From NCBI GenBank assembly GCA_001414345.1, contig LLCB01000212.1, forward strand, positions 41,626 to 105,625: a stretch of DNA of 64,000 nt, read 5' to 3'. Below, one piece after another: positions 1-12,096 of this stretch. This DNA is from Hymenoscyphus infarciens. Taxonomy: Eukaryota > Ascomycota > Leotiomycetes > Helotiales > Helotiaceae. Each line of letters begins with the position of its first letter. Within the stretch, counting starts at the first letter, position 1. The position numbers and the translations under genes are program-made. Below the pieces are notes generated by a model. It had not been told where the DNA came from, ran no database searches, and worked only from the letters and a program-made list of their open reading frames with translations.

Positions 1-3000
1 ACGAAGTACTAAGATGTCGTTTTCTAAATTATTAGATAGCTTTATAAATTTAAAGCTTTTAAGCTTAAGTAAAGATAGTAAGTAGCCTAGTCTTAGGTAT
101 ACTTATAGTTTCTTTATTTAACCCCTTCTTTTTAGAAATATAGGTCTTTAATCTTTTATCTCCTACTAACGTATCCTACTAGTAGTCTATAACTTATGTT
201 TATAAGACTTCTTAATTAGCTTTATAACTACTTTAATAGTATCTATAATAGCTCTCTTAATTTTAAATATAAGATTAGCTTTAAGGTTAACTATCTTACT
301 TCGTTATCGATTAAGATCTACTTTATTAAGTCGTTAGTCTAGAGTAATCTTAGAGGTAAGGACTTTAAGTACTAGTTCTTTTACTTATAGGTTAACTTAT
401 ATTTCGTTAATATAAACATTATTAGCCTAAACGATTTTCTTATTAGTAGTCTAGATCTACTTAATATAATCTCTTTTATAGCTTATTAGGTATTTAGAAA
501 AAGTTTAAACCTCTTTAAGCTTACTCTTTTTAAGCTTATTTTTAAGAACTATATACTATAACCTTATAATTCTTAAATAATTAATATAAGGGTATAAGCT
601 AGTAATAGCTTCAAAAGGGGAAATTTTAGTAGCTATATAAATATATCTTTAGTAAAGATAGACAGAGGTTTATAATAATTTAAGCTAAAGATAGTTAGTA
701 CAAAAGTTAAGATAGTACCTTCTTATTATCTCTACTATCTATTATAAGGTTTAGCCTAGGCGTTTAACAGCTCTATTTATCTTAGGATTATTTAGAATTA
801 TAGTTTTAAGTATAATACCTTCTTTCTTAAGATATTTACTAAGAGTAGTATTAATATATTTACTCTTGTTATTACTACAAATATAATAGATCCGTTGTTT
901 AAAGCACTTATAAGTAGCCTTATATTCCTTAAAATAGGCTAATATATTACTTTTATATTTTATACTATAAGCTTCTATATCTTTTATTTTATTATAGTAA
1001 AAGTATACCTAGTATTAAAAACTAAATAGTCTAGGTTTTAGAGGTCCTATAACGTCTATATATACTAATTCTATAGAGTAACGTCTAAGCTCTATATAGC
1101 TTAAATAAGGAACTAATTTTATATACTCTTCTACGTAGGTAGTATAAGTATAGCCTTCTATATATGTCTTTTTATCTATACTATAAGATCTTTTATAAAG
1201 TATCTTAATTACTTTATCGCTTATATATTCTAAGTAAGTATACTAAGTTATATTTACTAGCTTATTAGTATAAGCGATCTAGGCTTTAGCTAATATTTTA
1301 GAGTATAAGCGAGAGTATAGTAGGAGCTTATATTAGCTTAAGAGTACTAGAAGTCCTTTACGCCTTATAAGCTAAATTATAGTACTAGGAAGAGTTCCTA
1401 GTATTAATATCTAAAAGTTACCTTTAATAGTAAGTTTATAAATATATAGGGTCTTAGTATTTAGCAGAGTCTAAATATACTTATATATTTTCTATAAGTC
1501 TATTTAGAGTCTTTTATTTAGTAGCTATAAAAAGGAAAGAAGGTTAGCTCTTAGAGTAGAGTAGTAGAGTATATTAGAGAGTAGTAGTATCTATAGTCTA
1601 GTTTCTATTTCTATAACTAACTTTACTATTCCTTTAAAGATAATAGGTAATTATATTCTACTAATACCTACTACTACTTATAGTTTATTAGAGTCTAGAG
1701 GCTCTAGATTCATAAAGAGTAACTTTTAGTAATAGATAGATTTAGAGTACCTACTATTAATAATCTATCTTTATAATAAGGATTTAGGTATTAAAGCTCT
1801 TAGTACTTTAAGGTTTAGTATAAGGTATACTATCTAGGCTTAATAAGGGATAGAGTAGTAGTCAGCTTTATTATTTTAGTTAATAACCGATAGTCTTATA
1901 AATACTATAGTAGTAGTCTTAGTATTCTTATCTTTTAACTTCTTTTTTCAATTCTAAGTATTACTTTAGAGGTAAGGACGCTTCTTATATTTAGTAGCTT
2001 TTATAGCTACCTTATTAGCTATTTACTTATTATAAGCTAGCTTTAAGTAAGAATATTTCTTAATATAGTTTACTTTTAGATAATATATTTTACTATAGTA
2101 TATATATTTTAGTATTTTATTAGTTCTAGATTATTTATAAGTAAGTATATCTATTATTATATTATTAGTATCTATAGTTATATACTATTCCTTCTTTTAG
2201 ACTACTACTATAAGTTTACTAATAGGTATATTATAGCTAGTATTATTAATATAGTTATAAGTCTAGGCCTAATATCCTTTAAAAGTGTTATATACTAGAG
2301 TAAGGCTAAATATATAGAGTTAATTAAACTAAGGATCTTTAAGTTTAGTATCTAGTAAGATAAGTAAGAGCTTATAATCGATCTAAAGGAACTAAGAGTT
2401 ATACTCTTAGATAAAGGCGAAGACGTCGAGCTATAGAGATAGGAGCTTGTCTATAAGTTAATTAAATTATACTAATTCTTTAAGCTAAAATCTATTCTTA
2501 AGTTTTATAAGAAGTTATAAGATATCGTTACTATTGTTCTTAATATAGTTCTTAGCTAGAAAGCTATACTTACTATATATTATATAAGATCTAATATCTA
2601 AGAATTTAACCTATTCTTTATCTTTCTTTTTATATTCTTTCTTCTTAGCTACTATTAGCTCTAGGATAGTAGCTTATCTAAGACCTATAGCTTATACTAT
2701 TAGGAGAGTATCTAGTTGCTACTTCTTATAAGTAATAAGCTACTTATAGTAGTAGTCTTTAATATAGAGGCTGTCGACAACTCGTCTTTCTTATTTAGTC
2801 TAGTTAGCTTTATTAAGCTCTTAAATATTATTCTAAGTTTAATTTTTAGTAGATATAATTAAAGAGAGCTAGGTATACTAGAAGTAGAGGAGGTAAGAGT
2901 AAAGGAGGTAGGAGTAATAAGTAAAGGTTCTTTAGTATAGAGTCTAAAGATATTTATAAGGTTTAGAGAAGGAGGAAGAAGTTTGTTTTCTAATAAGAAT

Positions 3001-3812
3001 AATTTAGTAGTATTAGAGCTAGTATTAGTTTTAGATTCGGTTTTAGATTTAGATTCGAATTCTAGATTAGAGAGTATATAGTTAGAGTCTTTAAGTAGGT
3101 TATCTTTATAAAAGTATTTAAGATAAGTTTAAAGAAGAGTTCAAGTATAATAGAGAAAAAGATTAAGTCTAAAGTATAATATAAGTAAGTACTATCTTAT
3201 CTTCTTTATTATTTAATAAGCTAGGAAGCGTCTTCTTAAAGCTACTCTTAGCCTTTCTCGACTTATTCTAAATTAGCTCTTAGTAATCTTTTAAGACCTT
3301 ATTTCTTCTAATATATTTATTTTAAATTTTTCGCTTATATTAATATAATTTTATAAGCTATTTAGGCAGTATATTAAGAGGTTAGTGTTTTTTAACTTCT
3401 TTAAGGTTACTAAGTTTTTACTATTAGAGAGCTATATAGGCTAGGTTAGGAGTCGACCCGGCATTTTAGTACTTAGATACCTTAGCACTTTTATTATAAT
3501 ATGTGTTAAGATAAATTAGAGGTAGTAATACTAGGTATAATAGATATAAGAGATCCTGTTTTTAAATTATAATAACTTATATATCTATTAGTAGAACACG
3601 CTTATACTAGGTTAAGGGATTATTTAGAGACTTAGTAGTAATTTGATTAATAAGTCTAGAGTGGAATTCTAGGCTTATAACCTGTTGAAAGGATAGTATA
3701 AGGTTTAATATAATTATATTACTTAAGTAATTCTAGAGAGGAATTGCTCTCTACTTATATATAAGAGAGTTTGAGAAGACCTATATTATATAACAGGTAC
3801 GGATGTTTAACA
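1..3812 (-). mobile_element. RIP-degraded Ty1/copia LTR retrotransposon, cut by the left window edge
   Basis: The block is extremely AT-rich, full of TA dinucleotides and has no ORF above 60 codons. Read on the minus strand with stops ignored, about 1350-700 still shows a copia pol order in one frame. A GAG-pre-integrase-like stretch (ILAKA near 1300) is followed by an integrase-like core: LVYIDVIGPLKP near 1090-1055, then FKEYKATYKCF and a degraded NG-ER-TL-type region near 770-740. Family knowledge: in copia elements integrase precedes reverse transcriptase, so reverse transcriptase should lie below 700 and beyond the edge, and gag above 2000. Neither could be read. The TA excess and stops are what RIP (C to T in repeats) produces. 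The copia assignment is by eye. Confidence 0.6.
3504..3812 (-). repeat. Probable 5' LTR of the copia element
   Basis: On the minus strand this stretch begins TGTTAAACATC and ends ATCTTAACA, the TG..CA inverted-end form of an LTR, about 309 bp long. It lies upstream of the minus-strand pol remnants, as a 5' LTR should. The partner LTR would be outside the window, so the borders cannot be verified by comparison; an alternative TG lies 2 bp to the left. Confidence 0.45.
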
Positions 3813-5640
3813 CTTCTTAGCTCTTTCTTATCTTCTTCTTATTACCTTTATCGTCCTCTTTTAGTAGATAGATTTAAGTATAATTTAGGTTCTTATAACC
3901 TCTTAGTTTACTTATCTTAAAGTACGTCTATAAAGAGATATTACTATTCTAATTATAACTTTAACAACTCTCTCTTCCTTCTCCTCTATTACTACTATAG
4001 CCTAGTCTTCTTATCTAATAGTATTAAGTAATTATACTCTTAGGTATCTCCTATAATTCTACCTCTCTTAATCTACTCTTACTAACTATCTTTTTCTACT
4101 AGAAAAGTGCTAATTAGATTACCTCTACCTAGGTATAATCCTTAGCTAGACTTATAATTCTATAGTTAAAGTTATTAAGCTAAATATAGATACCTCTACT
4201 AAATAAGGAGATCGTATATATAGTATATACTAGAAAGTAATAGAACTACTTAGTAGTATTAGATCTAAAGACCTTTAGCGTCTTCTTTACTTTAATATTT
4301 AGTATACTAGCTTTCTTATTAAAAGAGATAGTACTTTTGTTATTATTAATTAAAAGAGTGTTATTATCTAGGTAATAGAGATCTCTTAGCTTAAATATAC
4401 CTTATATAATTTATATTAAGTACTTCTTATACTCTAAGAAAAGGCTATTAATTATACTAAGTATATAAGAGAGGATATTCTTATTATTATTATTTATTAC
4501 TAATATTCCTTCTAATAGATTCCTTTCTAGATTAATTCCTTCGTCTATTAGTAGCACTTTCTAATAAGGAGAGAGGTTAGCTTATTAAGTATTATTAGTA
4601 TATACTATCCCTTCTCCTAGTATATTAAATTATTAGCTTTACCTATCTACTCCTTAATTAGTAACTAGTATAGTAATATTATCTTAATTACTCTAGCTAA
4701 GCTCTAGAACTCTTACTAGGTTACTTTAGGTAGTAGTACTAAAGTTATAAGAGTATCCTACGCTAAAATTAACTTATAAATAGCTCTAAAAACCCTAGGA
4801 GCTCTAAACGTTAGAGTATTCTATACCAAAGTTGCCTTAACCGAAGTTACTCTAGAGAAAGCCCTAAGAGTATCTCTAAGAATATCTAGAGGCAAAGCCT
4901 TAAAAGTATCCTCTATTAAATAGTCTTCTTATATAACCCTAGTATCTACTATTATATCTACTTATATATCTATTAACTTAGAGGTATTAGTTACTTTGAA
5001 AGAGGAGAGGGCTATTTAGTAGTCTATTATTAGCTAGCTTATTTACTTAGACAGGGTCTTAGAGGAAGGCTTTATCAATACTATCGTCGTTGTCGTCGTC
5101 GCCGTCGCTATTACCTTTACCTCCTAGATAAAAGTTTATACTATTATCGTCTTAAGCTTAACCCTAGTCCTATTATACTTATAGCTATCTTCTTTAACAA
5201 GCTAGACGGCGAGCGCCGTTTATAGTATCGTCTTAATCAGTAGCAGCGTCCTAAGTAGTATATCGTGCTTACGTAGCTGCTTAAGCGTTATAGCGTACTT
5301 CGCTAACTCGTCTATCGTACTCGTCGTCTTTAATATCGTCTTCTACTAGTTAAGCTTAAAGCGCCTTCGCAGCTCTGTTACTAGCCTTAGTAATAACACT
5401 CTTATAAGCGACTTATTTACTACGCTTTAGAGGCATCCTCGATAAATAGATAAGAGTATTATTAGGTTAAAAAAGAGCTTAATACTAAATAAGACGTTAA
5501 AAGCAATAAGAAGTGTTATTGGTAGAATAGAGGTTACTTGGCATGAGAGAAGGTATATATATATATGCCTCCCCCTTGCTTAATAAGCTGATTCCTCAAT
5601 TCACTATAAACCCTTTCTATATATGAAGAGGGATATAAAG
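3813..5640. other. AT-rich RIP-type block, no readable gene
   Basis: Stop-dense, AT-rich sequence continues, with a GC-richer patch at about 5060-5450 carrying GTCGTCGTCGTCGCC-like trinucleotide runs. No coding frame or terminal repeat pair was recognised. It is probably one or more further mutated repeats. Composition returns to normal at about 5520-5650. Confidence 0.6.
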
Positions 5641-5649
5641 GTTACTGCT

Positions 5650-7257
5650 ACCTAGGGTATCTCCATTCGGTTGGTTCGATGGAAGATCTTTGGGGCGTGG
5701 CGGTGATGCCATTCCGTAGAGAGTTCCTGGGGCGCCTAGAAGGCCTGAAGAGGAATGTTAGGTCTGCTGAGAATGAACGCAGGGGGGTTAGTATGGGGTT
5801 TGGGAGGGGTCATGTGAAAAGGGTTGACTTGCCGGAGTTACCAGAAGTAAGAACCACCGCTTTTATAATCGATGGCACGACTTTAATGCCTGCTCTGGTA
5901 GTAGCGATGGGCAAAGGATTCTGAGCAGCAGTTCCTGTCGATTGTAAGAGTTCCTTATCATTGCTTGGAACAATAAGGCCAACCATGAAGATAGAAAGCA
6001 CTTCAAATTTGTTAGGTTTCCTTCCTAGCCACATCTGGATATATCAACTCACTGTAAAATATGGTCACTCAAAAGAATATCCTCATTGCAGCAATCGGAA
6101 CATTTCTCCCCGGAGATTGTGTCTCCGCGGCCGCAAGTGATATATTCTCGATTCCAGCGTAAGCATAGACTGCATTCGAAAAGGTAGTACAGAACCCCAT
6201 GAATCGTCCCAAAGCACCGGTGTACCCGAGCTAATAAACAAAAGGACCTGGGTTTCGCCATTATTCAAAGCCATATGTATGCCGCATGTGATGATGAGAG
6301 CCTTGCTTAGTAGTTGGGGAAATCCCCCTTTCTCGCTAAACAAATGGGGAGGAAAGGGAAAGGTTACCATGATGTTCAATCCAATAATTTATAGTATTTT
6401 AAGACTGGCAAATGTGGACTCCAACTCGCCATAAACCCTTACAAATAATAAGTTACTGATGATGAGTAAGATTCCGAAGACGGTGATCCATGCAGGTGTA
6501 TTCCAAAACTCCATTATCACAGCCTTTATATAATTAGCACTGACAACGTATGTATCATTGAATATCGATTAGTCACCGCTGCTACGTTTTCCGCCGGTAA
6601 GATAACCATATAGGAATAGAAGGAGTTCCATCCTTGAGCAAATGAAAGGGCCGGGTCGACGAAGTGTTCAGCATGTCGTATAATGGCTCTGCCGAGTGGG
6701 ATGACTGCACTGTTGATAAAGTGGCCACTTCAAGACCTTCGAGCTAGAAATAAGGAGACAAGAATAAAGAAGAGCAGACTTGGGCACTAAATATCGTATC
6801 GGTGCCCAGGTCTGAAGATGAGCTTACCTCAATTCAGCAATATTGAGTACCACTCCCGTTACCAAAACACCAACAAACGAATACCCCATACTTCAAACTT
6901 TCAGAATATCTTCCTCACAATAATCATAGAAACCCCACAAAGCACTCAAAGGCTCACCCCTCGCAAGAGCGTTCCCAGACCCAAGAAATAATTCAGTACC
7001 AATAGTCCCAGCCAAAGCAATCATTTGAAGATGTCTCTGTCCAAGTCCCCTTCTACTCACCCATCTCATCATCAGCAATCACATTCAAAGAATACAATCC
7101 AATACAATTACACAAGATCACACCTCAACTCCTTCGTCTCCCCAAACTCAAGAACCGCCAAATTCTCCCTACCCTCATACCCCGCACCCTTCTTCTCATC
7201 ATAATCCCCCTCTCAGGGTCCGAAGACGAATACTCGGGGAATTTCAGTCATATCCAT
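5650..7257 (-). pseudogene. Decayed amino-acid permease (YAT/GAP1-type transporter)
   Basis: Intact relatives are 12-helix plasma-membrane amino-acid/proton symporters. An ATG at 7257 opens a short acidic N-terminal tail but meets an in-frame TGA at 7213-7215. Further along, 7040-6950 encodes the first-helix signature RHLQMIALAGTIG. About 6155-6070 encodes AGIENISLAAAETQSPG, the conserved E-T-x-x-P loop, and ends in TGA. In another frame 5993-5900 encodes FMVGLIVPSNDKELL and AGIKVVPSI. In a third frame 5702-5665 encodes GHAPKIFHRTNR. Frames change several times, and the stretch between the first helix and the E-T loop is not readable as one ORF. About the last 130 residues are missing where the gene meets the RIP block. 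Family assignment is firm; loss of function is clear from stops and frameshifts. Confidence 0.85.
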
Positions 7258-8869
7258 GATGTAGTTGCCACAAAAACAAAGTACAAAAATTCCGTACTCT
7301 CTCTCTCAAAAAAAAAAAGAATAGGTGAAATCAAACGAGGGGGAGAAGCGTCAATGTTCTAGACAATGAAAGCGCAAATCACCTACTGATGTAACATACC
7401 TTATCCGAAGAACCGTGCCAACCTACAGAATCGGTTCTTCGGGGTTGAGCTGCAGAAGAAAGATACTGGGGACTGATAAGAACAACCCCGCACCAGCACC
7501 CCTCATCCCAGAAGCAATCACTTGGTATTTTCTCCTTACTGCTGATTGTCTGTTGTTTCTTCGGTAGATGGGACTGGGAATTGAACCTTTGATTGCTCAC
7601 TAACAAAATGGGGAAGGCTACTCGTGGCTCCTATATTTGGGCGATGTATTGGATCAATACCCTCCTCTCCAACTTGATGAACCACCAGTGAACGCACAAA
7701 AATGACTGCACTCCTTCTGTTCAATTTCACTGTGAGCATCGCATCCTGCGAACACCAAGAAAACGAAGCAATACTAAGCATCACCCCACCGAGACTCCCT
7801 CCCACGTCAATCCCACCTTCCCACTTAGTCCTTCCTCGTCTTAGTCTTCATTCCAATTCCGCACCACGAACATCCATTTCCGGGAAATCTTCCAACGAGA
7901 GGGCCGGAGGTGGGTAATAAAAATGCAGTCGTCGTGATACAGCACAGCATCAAAAACCAAGCAGTGCGAGCAACCATCTGACAGCATCTACAAGCAAACC
8001 CCCAGCCATTCCACAAACAAACAAAACAGCCCCAAAAACACCCAGGAGAAATTAGAGAGATCGGCCTCCATATCTGCTTACCAGTTACAGCATATCCGAC
8101 TGCACAACACATCTTCCCCGATACGAATCCGCGCATCCAGTCCATCCAATCCCACATAGTAGACTCAACAGGCCAGACAGGCTAAAATACGTCACGTAGC
8201 ACCATAGCAAGGGATAATCAGAAACGACGGGTCGCCACCTCTCCATCCGTATTTCAAAAACATGGATGGTGGGGTGAGGAAATGGTGTGTACCAACCCCT
8301 CCATTCTTTGAAAAGATGTTGGTACATCCAGAACACCCCCAGCCCCAAAGATACAAATTAAACTGCTGTTAGTTTTTGCTGCAATTCTAGTAAACCAGAA
8401 ACTAATTGTGGAAAACTGTTAGGAGTGAGCATTACCCTACGAACACCCCCTTTCAAGAAGCCAGACCAAATTTTTTTAATCATCCCACAGAAACTAGGTA
8501 GGTGTTGGCAGAGGAATCTCTCCCCCAAAACCTCTCTTACAAAAACAAAAACAAAAAAACTCCAACCTCGCTCCTGAAATAAAATGGGCCTCAAAACAGA
8601 AAGAAAAATTGAAGAAGAAAAAAAAAGGGGGGGGGAATTCAACAAAAAGAGAAATATAGCCAAGCTCCCGGTAGACAGAAAAGTTAGCACCACAATTTAG
8701 CGATCCTGCTAGCTTCGCAACGTAGAACTTAGCAACAACAAACCGTAAAAACATAACAAAAATATAGGTAGATACGCAAGATGCTAATTTACTCTAAGGC
8801 TAAGTCGTGGAAGTTTTCATCTCGTTTGCGTTGAGTTATTGACGTCGCTACTTCTTGTAGAATAAAATT
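7258..8869. other. Intergenic, no supported gene
   Basis: Several minus-strand frames stay open for 75-110 codons between 7379 and 8693, some hydrophobic and rich in Trp and Cys. None begins with a convincing ATG in good context or shows a family motif, and they overlap one another. A short A-run follows a CT-run near 7300. A degraded membrane-protein gene is possible but not shown. Confidence 0.5.
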
Positions 8870-9259
8870 ATGCTGCCACTTTTTCTGTCCACCAGGAGCC
8901 AAGGTAAGGAGCGTCACACCAAACACACAAAACCATCCCCACAAATTTCAAGACTAGGCATCATGGAAAAACACTCTTTAGAAAGAAAGAAAGATTTCGC
9001 AACCTCGATGAGCATTGACATGATCGTGGCACCCACCCACTGGTGGTTCTCAGACAAGAGAGAGGGACTACCTGCGTCGGAGAACCACCCAGCTGAAGCC
9101 CTATACGAGTTCAGATACCACCTGGTGGGTACCCATACGGATACAACAAAAGACGAACAAGGCATTGTGAAGATTAAGAGAGAGAAAAGCTCAAAGGAGA
9201 CGACAAAAAACATGGCTGCTAATGTAACACGACTTCGTGAAACACCCGTTCCCGCATGA
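8870..9259 (+). CDS. Hypothetical protein, doubtful
   Basis: A 129-codon ATG-initiated frame whose product is hydrophilic and rich in Lys, Thr and Glu. No motif was recognised. The leader is not pyrimidine-rich and the codon pattern is unremarkable. The opposite strand is also open for 99 codons, so this may be chance. No partner or pathway is suggested by its neighbours. Confidence 0.2.
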   Translation: MLPLFLSTRSQGKERHTKHTKPSPQISRLGIMEKHSLERKKDFATSMSIDMIVAPTHWWFSDKREGLPASENHPAEALYEFRYHLVGTHTDTTKDEQGIVKIKREKSSKETTKNMAANVTRLRETPVPA

Positions 9260-9627
9260 GAGGCTCTACTTGTATTTTACCAGAGGTTGAAGAGTAATCA
9301 AAAGAAGGGCTTAATCACCGAGGTGACACCAAGGTGATAAACAGCACGCAGTTCACCCCGACTATCCAAGCCATCCAAGTGAGACGCAATAAATTAAAGC
9401 AAACCATTTTCATTTTAATGCCAATTACAATCATACATAAGAACCCCATAATTAATAAACCGAGAAATCAAGAAAAACTCCATGCGTGCGAAAATGCAGC
9501 TATTCGGTACCAAGTCAAAGAAGTAAACCCATGAATTGGAAGAACGAATTTTCCCAGTAACGCCATGAATATTCATAATTTCCAGAAGTTGCTTGTTTTT
9601 CCCCTTTCCCACGAAAAGATACATCGA

Positions 9628-10667
9628 CTAAACTTCCATGCCCAAGAAAAGCCACTTGTCGCTCGTAACATCCAAGCTGCCAGCCCAGAGATCGAGGGTA
9701 ACAGCCTCAAAGCCGACCCATCGAAGACTCTTCAAAAATACCTTGCGATCGACCTCTTGTACCGAACGGTCAACGCAGACTACGACTTGGGAGACGGCGA
9801 AGACTGTTTCGGCGAGTTCGATTAATGCCATAAGACTATTTTCTGTTAGTAAAGTGAATATTGCGAGTGTATGTAGAACCCACCCTTGTTTCAAATCCCT
9901 TCCAATGACGGCAGAATCGAAGAAAGCAAATAAAGATTTGTTCTCTCCATTTCCACCCACGAATCCACGAAAGCTACATCCACCCGCATAGTCCCAGACC
10001 TCGACCCAGGCATCGATATCCTGACCTTGGCCATGACCAGCAAAGTATCCGTAGTTTTGATGTTGCACAGATAGATCCTCCCTAGGAGGAGTTGATTGTG
10101 AATTGTTTATGTTATGCGTATCCATTCCGAATGAGCCATTACTCGATGATGATCTTCCTTCACCGAAGAAAACATCTTTCATGGTCTCGCAGAAGAGTCT
10201 CTCACACTCTTCCCGGATATAGTACGTTGCCCCCTCCGGACGCTTGCTCCGTCTCACTCTGCCATGTGTATCGTTGTCGCGCGATTTGGTTGACTTGGAA
10301 ATGAGCGCGAGCTCGTTGGCCGAGGTTAGAGCAGCTAGAGGGGGACTCGAAGGTGGTGAAGGTAGCCCTGAATTCCAGGTTCGGACCTCAGGGATACCAC
10401 TGTGCCCCGCCGGCGCCGGTAGTGGAGTAATCTGAGGGTGAGGTTAGTAAGTATATGGTCTTCGTATGTAGTCGTGGAGTAGACGAAGCGATGACAATCG
10501 GTTGGTTGCAAGTGTATTGAGAAGTAGGGATGATGGTACTTACGGAATCCGCTGAGGCGGGAAGAAGAGTCTACGCAATAAGCGCTGGCGAGAACATTGG
10601 CAGTACGTCCAACACTCTCGCCATTGCGATTACTCGTACTATGACTTTGGTTTTTACTGGAAGACAT
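9628..10667 (-). CDS. Ornithine decarboxylase antizyme, made by +1 ribosomal frameshifting
   Basis: Antizyme binds ornithine decarboxylase monomers, targets them to the proteasome without ubiquitin and limits polyamine uptake. ORF1 starts at ATG 10667; exon 1 is 10667-10544, the intron 10543-10432 (GTAAGT..CAG), and exon 2 starts at 10431. ORF1 has 55 codons and ends ..TGG TAT CCC TGA, with TGA at 10390-10388. Skipping one base (T10390) gives an open frame of 253 codons to the stop at 9630-9628, about 308 residues in all. The ORF2 C-terminus has the antizyme fold hallmarks: LMALIELAETVF, VVVCVDRSV, KSLRWVGFEAVTL and the terminal DKWLFLGMEV. ORF2 has no ATG before these motifs in good context. 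Expression should rise with polyamines, which stimulate frameshifting in known antizymes. Splice sites are inferred; the recoding need is seen directly in the sequence. Confidence 0.9.
10388..10393 (-). promoter_or_regulatory. Programmed +1 frameshift site CCC-TGA
   Basis: The last sense codon of ORF1 is CCC (10393-10391), followed by TGA (10390-10388). A +1 shift here joins ORF1 to ORF2. Known antizymes use a sense codon next to UGA, most often UCC-UGA; CCC-UGA is a variant of that scheme. The site lies 39 nt into exon 2, just after the 112-bp intron. Confidence 0.85.
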
Positions 10668-12096
10668 TCTGACGGGATTTTGCCACGGCTGCGTCGGTAG
10701 GGGGAATTATGGTTTGGAGGGTGGATCGAGGTGTTGAGAGGATCGTCGAGGATGTTGGATTTGATTGGGAGCTAATGAGGCTATCGCGGATGGATGCGTT
10801 GTATGTGTTTGCAGAGTTGTGCGTTGTAATTGGCGGTGAAGCTGGACGAAGAGGGTGATACTTGAAAGAATCGAAGACGCTTGTAGAAGACTCAATCATC
10901 TGCCCCGCACTTCAATCACATGATACTACACAAAGCCAATCAGAGAGGAGCATCACCCGAACGTTCCCCCTAATACTGTGATTGGTAACACGGGCGATAA
11001 AGGCATTGGTGAATTGATTGGGTGGTGTAATGACTTGTAACAGTCCTTGACTTTTGATTCTTGAAGTGTGCAACAATAATCATTATATTCTTCTAATACA
11101 GATGTCACCTTTGATTTTCTAGTCCTGCACTGTAGGTACTAGTTGTACGTATCAAGAGAGCATTTGTTGAACTACTCCTAGTTCCACTTAGTAGTAGAAG
11201 TCGTTAGCCGAATCCGATTTCTGTATCAGCGGATGAACCGCGAATTTTAAACCTCGGTTTCTCCTTCCTCTGCTCGGTACTTAACAGTCTGAAGTAAACA
11301 CGTCTCGTGGCTACCAGGTCATCTTCTTGGAACAACCATGTCGGTCTGGTCAAACCTTCATTCGTTATTGTGTTTCCCCACCATGAGATACCTCATACGA
11401 CCACCCCATGAGCAATATTCCGGCCTCGAAAACGGGGGTCCGGTGAGGCCAAGTGGAGTGACCAGCGCTGATACTGAACATTTCCCCGCCAACACAATCA
11501 TGGTCTTGGAGTTACATTTGTGCGGAGAAAGTAGAACGAATGTAGCACATAAACACATGAGGTGACTAGTGAAATTCGGTACGAAATACAAACGAGAATA
11601 ACGAAAAAGAGAGCAAGGTAAACGAGAAGGAATGTTCAAGGAAATAAACCAACCCTGCAGACATCAATCTTATCGCCCTACAGGTCTTATCGAGGGAATT
11701 TCTATGGGTACCTGCACTTGCCGGCATGACCCCCATGGCATCATCCATTGCCAAAAGAGCCTGAGAGTACCAACACAAGAACAAAGAACCATCCCAACCA
11801 CGCACGCATATATGAGACGAAAACAATATACAGAGGCTGACAAGGCCCTTGACTCCTACAAGCCCATCCTCGCTTTCACCAAAACCTCATCTATTCCAAG
11901 GGAGAGCATGACTCCGCTTACACGGTGATTTCTGCCTTCAAGTGAATGGGCAAACAACTTAATTATTAATGTTTGTGTCCCTTCACCCGCCATCTGAATT
12001 CTTTCCTGTTGGAAGACTAACTCAAATAAAAAGAAATCACAACAACCCTCCCGCTCAAAGTTCAAAACACCTATTCCTCAAAACCCGGCTACAACG
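10668..12096. other. Intergenic region between divergent antizyme and Yippee genes
   Basis: It holds the leaders and promoters of the divergent flanking genes. Short open frames (for example 11338-11565 and 11632-11928 on the plus strand) have no recognisable motif and are opposed by equally long frames on the other strand. No RNA gene or repeat was seen. Confidence 0.5.

Noticed and set aside
5679..5924. 81-codon plus frame beginning MEDLWGVAV
   Set aside because: It is the antisense of the permease pseudogene on the minus strand.
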